64,000 nucleotides of DNA from Veillonella nakazawae (GCF_013393365.1 NZ_AP022321.1:1998501-2062500); one strand, 5' to 3'; positions 52,619 through 62,104 are shown, counted from the first letter of the stretch. The notes: a model not told the origin generated them from the letters alone. Made by a program: numbers and translations.

Positions 52619-53227
52619 TTATCTTGTTAGGTCTCTCCAGGCGATAAATAGTTCGGCCACGACTTGTGGGTTTTGGCTGAGTTTGATGCGGGCTAGCATT
52701 TTGCGCACGTAGTTGCAGTGTTCTAGCATGGCTTCATTCAGTTTGTGTTTAACGTGACGCGGGGATTGGTACACCAAGATCGGTGCAAAGTTCCCCACGT
52801 GAATATAGCTCGTGTCGGGTTCCGGACCTTCCGTAACGATATATTCATAGGGTATAGCCACGTTAAAGAGGCCATACACCACGTCTTTGCCAACAGGGCG
52901 CCGACATTTAATATGGGCAAAGGTCAGATGCGGACCATAGGTCTTAGGCGATGTATAGCTACTACGCCGACCGTCGCTGGTCATAATGTAATTGGGCCTC
53001 AACCCTTCCTGTACCGCCAGCTCCCGCGTAATGGTGCGCATCGGCAGACAGATCAGTTCTTCACGGCCATCTACGAAATAGCACTTCGTACTATCACCAC
53101 CACCAGGCTCATAAGTAGGAATAAAACAAACAATGTGGTTCTTTGGATTCGTATAGATCAAATCCAAATCCTCTCCCTTAGATAGCCGAGCGGCCATCAT
53201 ATCTGTTAATTCATCATGTGTTATCAT
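52619..53227 (-). CDS. Protein of unknown function
   Basis: 202 aa from MITHDELTDMMAARL (GGGGAG 8 nt upstream; a longer frame has no ribosome site). No signal peptide or helix. Has DLDLIYTNPKNHIVCFIPTYEPGGGDSTKCYFVDG, GLRPNYIMTSDGRRSSY and LTFAHIKCRRPVGKDVVYGLFN. Ends in a helical LNEAMLEHCNYVRKMLARIKL. I do not recognise it. Its GC is higher than that of the R-M island next to it. The 473 bp upstream hold no gene. Confidence 0.65.
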   Translation of the reverse strand: MITHDELTDMMAARLSKGEDLDLIYTNPKNHIVCFIPTYEPGGGDSTKCYFVDGREELICLPMRTITRELAVQEGLRPNYIMTSDGRRSSYTSPKTYGPHLTFAHIKCRRPVGKDVVYGLFNVAIPYEYIVTEGPEPDTSYIHVGNFAPILVYQSPRHVKHKLNEAMLEHCNYVRKMLARIKLSQNPQVVAELFIAWRDLTR

Positions 53228-53701
53228 AGGAATTCTCTCCCCTCTAATTAGGAACATTCCTTTCAACAATACAATGAACACGTGTTCTGTGAAAGCAGAT
53301 TCGCATGCTTTAATCTGCTGTTGATTTAATTGTATATCAGTCTGTATAATTTGTAAATATATACACAAAACTATAGAAATTTATGTAAAATTAAAGACTT
53401 TAAGATCTTGTAAAACTAATGGTTACTTATATGTGTCATTATTTTCTCATTTAAATTGAGAATTGCATATTTTATGTATATCTATTAATCGAGATTAATG
53501 TAATTATACAAAAATCAGAATATAAATAAGAAATTAAATTATATTAACACATATTATTTAATACGAACTAGACTCTAATAGACTAATATTCATATGTTTA
53601 CACTACATATTCTAATCGATTCAGAGTTCTAAGAATCTCATATGTATATAACTTTAATACGTGTATATCTCTAATGAATGTATAGCCCTATTGCATTCAT
53701 A
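53228..53701. other. AT-rich intergenic region, no gene
   Basis: Contains an imperfect hairpin AGCAGATT/AATCTGCT (53294-53319) that begins with a GTGAAAGC octamer, and otherwise AT-rich sequence. No supported gene. Confidence 0.5.
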
Positions 53702-54607
53702 CTAGTGTACTCGCAATTTCTTAAAGTCCGTCGTTAGGTATCTGCGCAGCTTCCGAAGGGCTCGTTCATGACGTCTTTGGATAGCTTGGCGGCTACAGTT
53801 CAGCTCTTCACTAACGGATACGAGGCTTTTACATTCCCCATATACACGGCGCAAAAGGTCTTGTTGGTCTTGAGATAATCTACCCAATGCCCATACGAGA
53901 CGGGCTCGTAAGCGTTGTTCTTCATCGGCAGTCATGATCATGTCCGCTATATTTTCTCCAGACGAGAAGATATCCATACCAAACGTGACCTCTCCATCTT
54001 CGGTGATGCGATCTGGTATATGAATCTCACGATGATTACGTAACCGTTCTCGTTTCCAATACCGCATATAACCATATCTAATGCCAGCTTTCACAAAGCC
54101 AGGGAACGGTACAGCCCCTTTCAGATCAAAGCTATAAATCGATTCCAAGAGTATGGCCCATAGATAGCTCTCTAGGTCTTCCCTAAACTCGCGGTTCCCG
54201 GTCCGATTCGTATAGTGCAAGATGAGTGGTCGATACCTGCGACAAATCTCTATTTGTGCCGCATCATGGCGCAGCTCATCAACAGACCACGGCTGATATC
54301 CAACGGTCTGAATCCGCATGTTTGGATTTTGACAAACCGACACAAGGCTTTTATCCGATAAGGATGTTAATACCTGATGCCCACAAATAAGGGTCTGTAA
54401 TTTTAACTCCTCTGGCACCTTGTACTTTGATTCCTTAGAAAGTACTTCGTCAGACGTTTTTTCCGCAGGTGATAGTTCCTCAGATTGTGCTTTTTTAGAT
54501 TTTACTTTTTCAGATACTGATTTTCTAGTAACTAATTTCTCCGATTGTAAGCTTGCAGTTTTAATACAGGTTCGTTGTACTAACGGTTCTTCGTTTGTGT
54601 ATAACAT
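53702..54607 (-). CDS. Sigma-70-like transcription factor with charged N-terminal extension
   Basis: 301 aa from MLYTNEEPLVQRT (AAGGGGATTT before ATG). Residues about 20-65 are low-complexity, rich in Ser, Lys and Glu (SEKLVTRKSVSEKVKSKK). Residues about 110-205 resemble sigma region 2 (RRYRPLILHYTNRTGNREFREDLESYLW, then FVKAGIRYGYMRYWKRERLRNHRE), 235-290 region 4 with helix-turn-helix ALGRLSQDQQDLLRRVYGECKSLVSVSEELNCSRQAIQRRHERALRKLRRYL. No obvious anti-sigma gene. It may be an alternative sigma factor (competence or stress), but identity is not proven. Confidence 0.75.
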   Translation of the reverse strand: MLYTNEEPLVQRTCIKTASLQSEKLVTRKSVSEKVKSKKAQSEELSPAEKTSDEVLSKESKYKVPEELKLQTLICGHQVLTSLSDKSLVSVCQNPNMRIQTVGYQPWSVDELRHDAAQIEICRRYRPLILHYTNRTGNREFREDLESYLWAILLESIYSFDLKGAVPFPGFVKAGIRYGYMRYWKRERLRNHREIHIPDRITEDGEVTFGMDIFSSGENIADMIMTADEEQRLRARLVWALGRLSQDQQDLLRRVYGECKSLVSVSEELNCSRQAIQRRHERALRKLRRYLTTDFKKLRVH

Positions 54608-54850
54608 AAATCCCCTTTCCTGCCATGGCATAGCGCTTATCTACACAATAGCGTGGATCGGAGATTTTGACAAATTGGCAATTCTTTTGAATTCCGTCAT
54701 ATTCTGTTACATCCTAACATTAATTTCTACCCATAAAAGGTCATAACTATACACCTAGATAGGTAATTGCTGAAAATGAAATATATTCAAAAGAATATGA
54801 CACATAAATAAGATTCAGAAGAATACTACGGCAAAATAAATAAACAACAC
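54608..54850. other. Intergenic, sigma-factor promoter region
   Basis: Minus-strand promoter region for the sigma-like gene; no ORF with a ribosome site. Includes the direct repeat of AATTCTTTTGAATTC-like AT stretches. Confidence 0.35.
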
Positions 54851-54884
54851 AAAAAGACACCACAGAGGAAGTGTGGTGTCTGAT
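54851..54884 (-). terminator. Terminator of the AAA ATPase gene
   Basis: AGACACCACA and TGTGGTGTCT pair over 10 bp around 7 nt, A5 upstream gives the exit T-run on the minus strand, 15 bp past the stop. Confidence 0.8.
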
Positions 54885-54896
54885 TAAATTGTCTGA

Positions 54897-55961
54897 TTAA
54901 ATTGCAATACAGGAAGCTTCCACAAAGTCTTTCAGTTGTGGTTTTACGTAGGTTTGGTACACGTCTGCACCGTTGCCACGCACGATTTCACCCCAGTATT
55001 TATACACATAGCGGTACCAGAAATGGAACATGCTATTGGTAAAGTGGTAGTCTGCGTATTTCGCAGGTCCACGGCTATTCGCTTGGATACGACCTACGAG
55101 ACCCATCGCCATGAGGTCATTTAAACGAGATGTAAAGGTGCCGCTTTTAATTTGGCTAGCTTGTAAAAGCTCCACGTAGTATGGTCTTTCAAGGGTAGCA
55201 AGGCCAGATAGGATGGCATTAGCACCTGTTATATTTTTCATATCTCGATGTAAGATATGTTGTGTTTCTTCAAATAGGGCACCCGATACAGAGAAGAACA
55301 AATTAATAATATTCGTATCGATGCTTTCACCATTATCAAAGTACTGCACATACGCAGGTAGACCGCCTGTTACGGCGAATACAGTACGCAAGTCATCCTT
55401 CGCATAGTGAAGACCCAAGGATTTCATATCCACCAAGGAGAACGGTTTCACCTCAAAATATTCCGACACATAGGGACCGATTAGACTGCGATCGCCAATG
55501 ATGCGACCATCGAGCTGTTCTAAACCATTGGCCATCAAAATGATGTTCAACTGGCTCGTTTCTTTATAGGTATCTAACAAATCACGCAAGTGTATGGGGA
55601 ACTGAGGTACAGCCTCCACCAAGGAAGGGTAATCATCAATCACCACAGTCTGAGGCGTTTTCACACTGCTTTCAAATAGACCCTCAAAAGCCTCTTGCAA
55701 GCTAGTGATCGGTTCGAATTTGTCCTGCTCATCAGTAGGAACAAAACGTGCCTCAAGAGCTCGATTCATATCGGCTACATGGATTGCTTCATTAGCCATG
55801 CGACCTGCCAAGTATAACGCCTTATGACGTCGTACAAGCTGGGAAGCCACATAGGATTTGCCACTGCGATGCGGACCGTACACAACACACAAACTCATTT
55901 GATTCATCGCAATACGGGACTGGATACTCTCAATAATTTCAGCACGTCCCACAAAATTCAT
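54897..55961 (-). CDS. Archaeal-type AAA ATPase with DUF234-like domain
   Basis: 354 aa. Walker A VYGPHRSGKSYVASQL (about 28-36) and Walker B TVVIDDYPSLVEA (about 122), the STAND-like archaeal ATPase domain, then a winged helix (ILSGLATLERPYYVELLQASQIKSGTFTSRLNDLMAMGLV) and a C-terminal domain with SMFHFWYRYVYKYWGEI (DUF234). Such proteins are often found singly in bacteria, function unclear, perhaps nucleic-acid-linked. Start: GGAGGTGAG. No partner gene. Confidence 0.85.
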   Translation of the reverse strand: MNFVGRAEIIESIQSRIAMNQMSLCVVYGPHRSGKSYVASQLVRRHKALYLAGRMANEAIHVADMNRALEARFVPTDEQDKFEPITSLQEAFEGLFESSVKTPQTVVIDDYPSLVEAVPQFPIHLRDLLDTYKETSQLNIILMANGLEQLDGRIIGDRSLIGPYVSEYFEVKPFSLVDMKSLGLHYAKDDLRTVFAVTGGLPAYVQYFDNGESIDTNIINLFFSVSGALFEETQHILHRDMKNITGANAILSGLATLERPYYVELLQASQIKSGTFTSRLNDLMAMGLVGRIQANSRGPAKYADYHFTNSMFHFWYRYVYKYWGEIVRGNGADVYQTYVKPQLKDFVEASCIAI

Positions 55962-56217
55962 ATACTCTCACCTCCAACATTCTATGGAGATTATTATATC
56001 ATAAATTTAAAACAAATTTAAACTTATTTTCATAATATTAACATGACTTTTTATTATGTTAAATTTTTTACGCATAAAATATACTTATTTAATGGTTTAC
56101 TTTTTACCCATTCAATTGTGAAAGCCCTTATATTTACTGCATTCTTATAGGTCTATCCTCATCACGATGACATACAATATTCCGTATATAATCTTTTTCC
56201 ATACCCAACACATATAA

Positions 56218-56253
56218 AAAGACGTGCCTACCATAAGGTATAGCACGTCATAT
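56218..56253 (-). terminator. Terminator of the degenerate GH3 gene
   Basis: GACGTGC and GCACGTC pair with an inner TAC/GTA; TTTTTAT follows on the minus strand. Confidence 0.7.
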
Positions 56254-56283
56254 GACTCGTATGTAATAAGGATATTTATAGAG

Positions 56284-56344
56284 TCGTTTCTTTATTGTTA
56301 TAGTTATTTCTTTATTGTTGTATTTGTTTCTTTATTGTTGTAGT
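56284..56344. repeat. 20-bp tandem repeat spanning the stop of the GH3-like gene
   Basis: Three head-to-tail copies of a 20-bp unit containing TTTCTTTATTGTTGTA. The unit includes the gene's last codons (CAA CAA TAA), so two extra stop codons are stacked behind the real one. Confidence 0.8.
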
Positions 56345-57480
56345 TGAGTTTGCATCTTCATGAGCAAAATATGCTTAACCGCATCATTGAGTCGGTCATT
56401 TGAAATGGTTCCGTTCGCCACTGCTTGCGTAAGTGCGCGATGGACTTCATCGATGTGCCCCGTATCCGCATCAAGAAGGACGAGGTCACTGCCTGCTACG
56501 ATGGAGTTAACTGCAAAGTCCCCTATCTTTTGGTTTGCTTGCAAGGCCCCTACATCGACACGGTCGGTCATAACCACGCCGTTATAGCCTAGCTCGTGTC
56601 GTAGCCAATCCGTTATGATTGCTTTCGAGTTACTCGCTAGGTGTTCATTATCGATGGCAGGGATTTGCACATGACTTATGACGAGCATGTACGTGTTCGC
56701 TGTCGTCTGTGTAATGAGGCGTTTAAATACGGACACATCGTTGTTGTTCAAATAGACTTTCGCATCGTTAGCGGTCTCAAAGGATGCATCACCAAGGCTC
56801 ACTGCTGGGAAGTAGTTATAGGCAAACCACATGTGGTTGATTTGGTAACGCTCCGCCATGGCGAGATCCATATGCCCTGCCCACGTAGGGTCAGATGTAT
56901 AGGACACATTCGGCACCCCTAGGTTTGCATTCGGTCCCACAATGAGATTAAAGCCCATATCGCGCATTTCGATGGCCGATCGAGTCACTAAATTGATGAT
57001 CCGTTCCATCGGTAGTTGCCCCCAACGATTTGGCTCTGGCAAGCGCAAGAAACTTTCATTCGTACTCAACACCTTATCCCGATTGATGCCGATGTATGGC
57101 GTCACCATACTCGCCGTTGTGGCCGTTTGCATGATATCGCTGGTGAAAGCTTTCACTTGGTTTTTATTATTTAGATTTTCATTAGTTAGCATAACGCCGC
57201 TCACACGGTATTTCCTGATGACGTCCTTTTGGGACTGTCCTACCGTGCTGCCGTGAAGGCTAATCATCATCAGCTGGCCTATCTTGTCCTCTTGAGACAT
57301 AGCCCCAAGCCAGGTGTTCACCTTCTCAGGGACAGGTTTGTCTGATTCCATGACGGCTCGATACGATACAGTTCGTACCTCTTCCTGCTCTGCCTGACTC
57401 TCATGTTGGCATCCCGCAATACCGATGGCGGCGACTATCAAGGCTATGCCACATAAGGCACGCCGTAAAAACAAGTTCAT
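56332..57480 (-). CDS. GH3-like lipoprotein with lost catalytic residues
   Basis: 382 aa. Lipobox AGCQH (Cys about 24). Aligns over its length with the GH3 lipoprotein at 16609 (MSQEDKIGQLMMISLHG, SNSKAIITDWLRHELGYNGVVMTDRVDVGAL, VAGSDLVLLDADTGHIDEVHRAL). But KHFPGIGKTDVDLH of that protein reads YNYFPAVSLGDASFET here, and TDDMDMG reads TDRVDVG: the acid/base dyad is gone and the nucleophile context is changed. Probably a non-catalytic glycan binder or a relic; frame and signal peptide are intact. Start ATG, SD (AAGGAG) 12 nt away. Confidence 0.85.
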   Translation of the reverse strand: MNLFLRRALCGIALIVAAIGIAGCQHESQAEQEEVRTVSYRAVMESDKPVPEKVNTWLGAMSQEDKIGQLMMISLHGSTVGQSQKDVIRKYRVSGVMLTNENLNNKNQVKAFTSDIMQTATTASMVTPYIGINRDKVLSTNESFLRLPEPNRWGQLPMERIINLVTRSAIEMRDMGFNLIVGPNANLGVPNVSYTSDPTWAGHMDLAMAERYQINHMWFAYNYFPAVSLGDASFETANDAKVYLNNNDVSVFKRLITQTTANTYMLVISHVQIPAIDNEHLASNSKAIITDWLRHELGYNGVVMTDRVDVGALQANQKIGDFAVNSIVAGSDLVLLDADTGHIDEVHRALTQAVANGTISNDRLNDAVKHILLMKMQTQLQQ

Positions 57481-57740
57481 CTCTCCACAAAACTCCTTGC
57501 TGAACTCTCTTACACATTACTTCTCTATATATTATACACTATATAATTCATCTTTTCCTCATGTGAAAGCTAATTTCCTATACTAATTTATCATAATAAA
57601 GTTATAAAGTAACAGTAACAATTACTATACAAAACAATCCATTGATATGAAATCATTATGATAGTACATACAGTCACAATCTAGTGCCTTATGAGATCCA
57701 TACATATAACATATACAAAACTATAAGAAGGATAAATATA

Positions 57741-57823
57741 AAAATCCTACGAATCGCATGTAAGTTGACACTCAGTAGTCAATATCTACACAAGTATCAA
57801 GTCACTCATGACCCGTAGGATTT
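57741..57823 (-). terminator. Long terminator-like stem-loop
   Basis: AAATCCTACG and CGTAGGATTT pair with an inner CATG/CATG region; TTTTTATAT follows on the minus strand. About 120 bp past the hydrogenase stop. Confidence 0.6.
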
Positions 57824-57942
57824 ATGTATGTTCAGTTAGTTACCCATATACCAGTCTAATCATGCCAATGTATAGATGTACGTATCGGCAGATTACATTC
57901 GAAACGATCCGTACTGACCGAATTAGCTACATCGTAATACGA

Positions 57943-59373
57943 TTAGCCCTTATATTTAGGGGATGTTGGGCATGTTTCAGGTGTTACGTCTTTGCGATCA
58001 CCAAGAACCGCACTGCGGTCTGTGTAATGTGTATGCAAAAGTTCATGTGCCTTATGGCCCAATGGTTCACCCAAGAAGTCTTTGTATAAGGCTTGGATTT
58101 CTGGGTTTTCATAGGAAGCGACCCATTTATAGTTCGCATCAGCTTCGTAAAGACCGCCAATACGAGCTTCCTTAGTTTTCACAGCTTGAGGCAATTTAGT
58201 GCGCGGTTGACCGCCGCCACCGATACAGCCACCTGGACAAGCCATAACTTCGATAAAGTCATAGTGTTTATCACTGTCTTTTAAGGCATTAAGGAAGTCA
58301 CGTGTGTTTTTACCGCCATGCACTACAGCAACAGACAAGGTTACATCATCACCTAATTGAACAGTGGCCTCTTTAACACCTTCCATACCACGAACGTCTT
58401 CAAGGTGTGTCAATGCATATGGAGGTGGCTCTTTATCAGTGATGAGCTTGTACGCTGTACGCATAGCTGCTTCCATAACACCACCAGTATTACCAAAGAT
58501 GATGGATGCACCAGTTTCCATACCGATTAAGTCATCAAATTGAGATTCTTCAATAGCATTGAAGTCGAGGTTTTCCTCTTGAATCCAACGGATGAACTCA
58601 CGTGTGGTGATGGAAATATCTGTATCCATGCCAAGAGATTCATCATTATGGTAACGAGCCGCTGCATTTTCTTCTTCCCGTTTTGTTTCTGCTTTTTTAG
58701 CCGTACAAGGGTTTACAGATACGGATACGATATTGCTAGGATTAATGCCTTTTTTCTCAGCAAAATAAGTCTTAATCATAGCTGCTTCCATAGCGATACA
58801 AGAACGTGTGGAAGACAAGTTAGGAATCAATTCAGGGAAGTAGATTTCCGCAAAGCGCACCCACGCTGGGCAGCAGCTTGTGAACTGAGGAATTTGACCA
58901 CCATTTTTAAGGCGTTCTACAAGCTCAGAGGCTTCTTCCATGATAGTTAAATCCGCACCAAAGTTAGTATCTACTACATAGTCCGCACCTAATGCACGTA
59001 ATGCACCAACCATTTTACCTTCAAGGAATGTACCTGGTTCGTAACCGAAGCCTTCGCCGATAGCTACACGAACAGCTGGAGCTGTTTGAATAACAACAAT
59101 TTTTTCAGGATCTGCAAGAGCTGCTTTCACCTTTTCAAGCTCGGATTTAGCATGCATGGAGTCGAATGGACATGCAGCCGCACATTGACCACAGTGGATA
59201 CATACAGGCACATCGCCATTTGCATCGAGATCGTAGTAGTCGAGTACGCTCATTACGTCCGCACAAGCGCGACGGCATAACGTACAGTTTTTACACTTAG
59301 AAATGTCGTGATAAATGGATGGATTGTCGAGCGCAATCGGCACGCGTTTATCGATAAATTCGTATTGAGACAT
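57943..59373 (-). CDS. [FeFe]-hydrogenase
   Basis: 476 aa from MSQYEFIDKRVPIALDN (GGAGG 5 nt upstream). Two ferredoxin-like 4Fe-4S motifs CKNCTLCRRAC and CIHCGQCAAACP (about 25-65), then the H-cluster motifs: FTSCCPAW (about 165), NPCTAKKAE (about 222; the usual first residue of L2 is Met) and EVMACPGGCIGGGGQP (about 390). Two-cluster monomeric type. Makes H2 from reduced ferredoxin in lactate fermentation, as Veillonella does. Asn at L2 is unusual. Function inferred. Confidence 0.93.
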   Translation of the reverse strand: MSQYEFIDKRVPIALDNPSIYHDISKCKNCTLCRRACADVMSVLDYYDLDANGDVPVCIHCGQCAAACPFDSMHAKSELEKVKAALADPEKIVVIQTAPAVRVAIGEGFGYEPGTFLEGKMVGALRALGADYVVDTNFGADLTIMEEASELVERLKNGGQIPQFTSCCPAWVRFAEIYFPELIPNLSSTRSCIAMEAAMIKTYFAEKKGINPSNIVSVSVNPCTAKKAETKREEENAAARYHNDESLGMDTDISITTREFIRWIQEENLDFNAIEESQFDDLIGMETGASIIFGNTGGVMEAAMRTAYKLITDKEPPPYALTHLEDVRGMEGVKEATVQLGDDVTLSVAVVHGGKNTRDFLNALKDSDKHYDFIEVMACPGGCIGGGGQPRTKLPQAVKTKEARIGGLYEADANYKWVASYENPEIQALYKDFLGEPLGHKAHELLHTHYTDRSAVLGDRKDVTPETCPTSPKYKG

Positions 59374-59699
59374 GAGGACCTCCTCTAACAAACTAAAACT
59401 AGCAAACCTTTAAAAGAAATAGGCCAAACTACAGAGCACTGTGCTCAAAGCGTACTTCCACATCTTACCTTTAGTATACGCTATAGTGAAAGTTTATACT
59501 ATGTAGAAATGTTACACTTTTGTGCAAAATTATGATTAATCAACCCTCTCTAGATGACATAATATTGCGCATGGCATTCTGCATAACATTGTGCGTAAGC
59601 ATATTTCAATAAGAGACAACTTACAAAATGTGTAATAATATTCCCATTGTACCACGAATGGATAAATAATTCACCAAATTTTAGGGAATTAAAAGCAAA

Positions 59700-59733
59700 T
59701 AAAAAACGCACGCCCTCAAATGAGAACGTGCGT
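59700..59733 (-). terminator. Terminator of the small exported protein gene at 59775
   Basis: ACGCACG and CGTGCGT pair with an inner 14-nt loop; A6 provides the T-run on the minus strand. A GTGAAAGC octamer lies just outside (59739-59746). Confidence 0.8.
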
Positions 59734-59774
59734 ATGTGGCTTTCACCAAAAATCATAACCCTCGGAAGATCAGA

Positions 59775-60149
59775 TTATTTGTCACCCCAAATAAGTGTGT
59801 ATACAGCGTATGCAGGAGTACCTTGTTCAACCTTACGAGTAGATTTGTTAGGTTGTTCTTGTTTTACTACTTCGCCTTTTGGATTGTAAAGAGTAACCTT
59901 AACGTCTTTTACTTCGCGTTTTTTGTGGTTGAACTCTTCAGTTACGATGTAGTGGTAACCTTCGTAGTCCATAGCTTTGATGTCCAAAACAGCTTTTTTA
60001 TCATCTTTTTTAACAGAATCGTTATCGATGGACCAAGTGATGCCATTGCTATCAGTACCAACAGTATACCAATTTGCTGCATCAACACTACCGATGCCAC
60101 CAATCAATAAAGCGCCTGCTGCCAAAACAGCTGCCAATGTTTTTTTCAT
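59775..60149 (-). CDS. Small exported protein (family C, copy 1)
   Basis: 124 aa from MKKTLAAVLAAGALLIG (GAGAGG 5 nt upstream). Signal peptide ends VDAAN; mature core NWYTVGTDSNGITWSIDNDSVKKDDKKAVLDIKAMD, a tail VEQGTPAYAVYTLIWGDK. Same family as the proteins at 61562 and 62397: a W-Y start, D-x-D-G/A, F/Y-I-D-N-D/S-S-V and a hydrophobic end with IW. Likely soluble periplasmic beta protein. Unknown role; it lies downstream of fic. Confidence 0.75.
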   Translation of the reverse strand: MKKTLAAVLAAGALLIGGIGSVDAANWYTVGTDSNGITWSIDNDSVKKDDKKAVLDIKAMDYEGYHYIVTEEFNHKKREVKDVKVTLYNPKGEVVKQEQPNKSTRKVEQGTPAYAVYTLIWGDK

Positions 60150-60239
60150 ATGTTTACCTCTCGATTTAAATACAAGAATACGAAATCTAGTATATTCGAT
60201 GAAACTAAATATTTTATGAAAGACAAACGTGCTCAATTA

Positions 60240-61283
60240 TCAAGACTTCACATAATAGGTAGAACGACCTCCGCCTTTACGTTGAATACGACCATCCTTC
60301 ACAAGAGCACGTACAGAATATTCAATAGCACTATCGCTAAGATTAGGACACCAGTCTCTAATATCTTGCTTTGTGAAAGCCCCTAAGTGATTATCGATGG
60401 CAGCTTGCACCTGCTCCATGGCAGAACCACGATTTGCCAATATAGAACTGCGGTCCTCAAAGTCATGATACGCGGCCAATAACATTTGTAACCAATACCG
60501 AATGAAAGTCGTAGGACAAGAGCTTTCATCATACCAGGCATCACTAGACTCGCGCAAAGCAGCATAATACATATCCTTGTTTGCGGCGATTTTAGCCTCT
60601 AAGGACACATATTTACCAACCATAAAGCCACTGCGATACAGCAACAATGTCGTCAATAATCGACTCATGCGACCATTTCCATCATTGAATGGGTGAATAC
60701 ATAAAAAATCATGTATAAAAATAGGAATAGCTAGAAGTGGTTCTACCTCTCCATTGCCTACAACACGATTATATTCAGCACAAATCTGGTCAAGAGTCTC
60801 TGCTGTCTCATAGGGCGCTAGAGGAGTAAATAACACCTCTGTCCGTCCATCGGGATAGGTAGCACTAATATAGTTCTGTACACTCTTTAACTGTCCACCA
60901 CGAGCATTAAACTGGTAATTATACAAAATCTTGTGCAACTGCAAAATATGATTGCGACACAAAGATATGGAGTCATAACTTTCATGGATAACATTTAAAG
61001 CATCACGATACCCCATGATCTCCTGCTCATCCCGATTTCGAGGCGTAGTCTTGTCAGCCACCAACTGCCGAAGCCGTGTACTCGTCGTCACAATCCCTTC
61101 AATCGCATTTGAAGCCTCCGTACTCTGTACCTTTGCCAACTCTACAAGAGAATCTAATATAGCAGGACTCTGTGAAAGCAAAACCTCCTCCTTGCCATTC
61201 GCCCGGTAAATTCCCGCAATAAGACTTAAAATATCCATATCCAACGACAAAGACTGAATCCAACCATACTCAAAACGACGCAT
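60240..61283 (-). CDS. Fic family AMPylation enzyme
   Basis: 347 aa from MRRFEYGWIQSLSL (GGAGG 7 nt upstream). The Fic motif HPFNDGNGRMSRLL (about 195-208) is complete with catalytic His. N-terminal SNAIEGI (about 60-66) matches the inhibitory S-x-x-x-E-G helix, so activity is probably autoinhibited (class II). C terminus is a winged helix (TKQDIRDWCPNLSDSAIEYSVRALVKDGRIQRKGGG). Transfers AMP to unknown cellular targets. Coded alone. Confidence 0.92.
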   Translation of the reverse strand: MRRFEYGWIQSLSLDMDILSLIAGIYRANGKEEVLLSQSPAILDSLVELAKVQSTEASNAIEGIVTTSTRLRQLVADKTTPRNRDEQEIMGYRDALNVIHESYDSISLCRNHILQLHKILYNYQFNARGGQLKSVQNYISATYPDGRTEVLFTPLAPYETAETLDQICAEYNRVVGNGEVEPLLAIPIFIHDFLCIHPFNDGNGRMSRLLTTLLLYRSGFMVGKYVSLEAKIAANKDMYYAALRESSDAWYDESSCPTTFIRYWLQMLLAAYHDFEDRSSILANRGSAMEQVQAAIDNHLGAFTKQDIRDWCPNLSDSAIEYSVRALVKDGRIQRKGGGRSTYYVKS

Positions 61284-61412
61284 ACACACACCTCCATTCG
61301 GTTCTAATCCCTTATACATAAAATTATTCCCTTAAATTATACCATAATTTAAGGGAATAAATAATTTAGATACATTTAATCATACGTACAGAAAGGGTTC
61401 CATCTCTTTGAG

Positions 61413-61430
61413 ACCGACTTAGGTAACTAC
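61413..61430. repeat. Partial loop-element copy
   Basis: ACCGACTTAGGTAACTAC, an imperfect 5' part of the 23-nt loop, 48 bp outside the hairpin at 61476. Confidence 0.65.
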
Positions 61431-61475
61431 TCCCAAACGCAGTTTTGGAAAGATTTCCTCATTAGGAAATGAGAA

Positions 61476-61543
61476 AACGGGTGGATATATCTCTAAGGAC
61501 GACTTAGGTCACTATGGAGGCCGAAGAGATATATCCACCCGTT
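61476..61543 (-). terminator. Terminator hairpin with conserved loop, copy 2
   Basis: 19-bp stem (61476-61494 with 61525-61543), unique to this locus; loop 61495-61524 contains GACTTAGGTCACTATGGAGG. Outer inverted repeat 61453-61465 with 61549-61561 abuts the stop codon of the next gene. Confidence 0.82.
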
Positions 61544-61561
61544 CATAACTAAAGAGGAAAT

Positions 61562-61927
61562 TTACCAAATCAAGTGATACACGTGATCTAGATTACTTCC
61601 TTCTTGTATTTGTATGTCTGTATTGTCGTATGTTTGGCCACCAATCATATAGCCTGCTGGATTGTATGCTTTCATCTCGAGCAGTTTCGCAGTCTTTGCA
61701 GCACGATTAAATTGCAAAGTATAGATAGCGTGATCACCACTAGGGTCAACAATCTTCAAATTCAACTTAGCCTGCGCATCGTCTTTTTCTACCGTATCGT
61801 TATCGATGTAACCAGTACGACCATCCGCATCAGTATTAAGAGGATACCAACTTTCAGCATGAGACATGCCCACACCAGCGCTAAATAACAAACCTGCTAC
61901 CGCTAAACATGCAAACCATTTCTTCAT
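61562..61927 (-). CDS. Small exported protein (family C, copy 2)
   Basis: 121 aa from MKKWFACLAVAGLL (AGGAGAG upstream). Signal peptide ends SHAES; WYPLNTDADGRTGYIDNDTVEKDDAQ is the family C core; tail IQEGSNLDHVYHLIW. The stop is at the base of the loop-element hairpin. Function unknown. Confidence 0.75.
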   Translation of the reverse strand: MKKWFACLAVAGLLFSAGVGMSHAESWYPLNTDADGRTGYIDNDTVEKDDAQAKLNLKIVDPSGDHAIYTLQFNRAAKTAKLLEMKAYNPAGYMIGGQTYDNTDIQIQEGSNLDHVYHLIW

Positions 61928-62059
61928 AACCGTTCTCTCCTGATTAGAAAATCTAAACAACTATGCATTTCGCATAATACAATTCACTATGACTTCATTA
62001 TAACACCATAATTGCATATTACTAATAAAAACTCTATTAAATGCATAAACTATATAGAA

Positions 62060-62104
62060 CCTCTAAGGAACGTCTAGCGAGGCCCCTATGGGCTTTAAAT
62101 AATC
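62060..62104. repeat. 42-bp direct repeat, copy 1
   Basis: CCTCTAAGGAACGTCTAGCG followed by AGGCCCCTATGGGCTTTAAATAATC; copy 2 is at 62191-62234 with few differences. Between family C genes. Confidence 0.8.
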
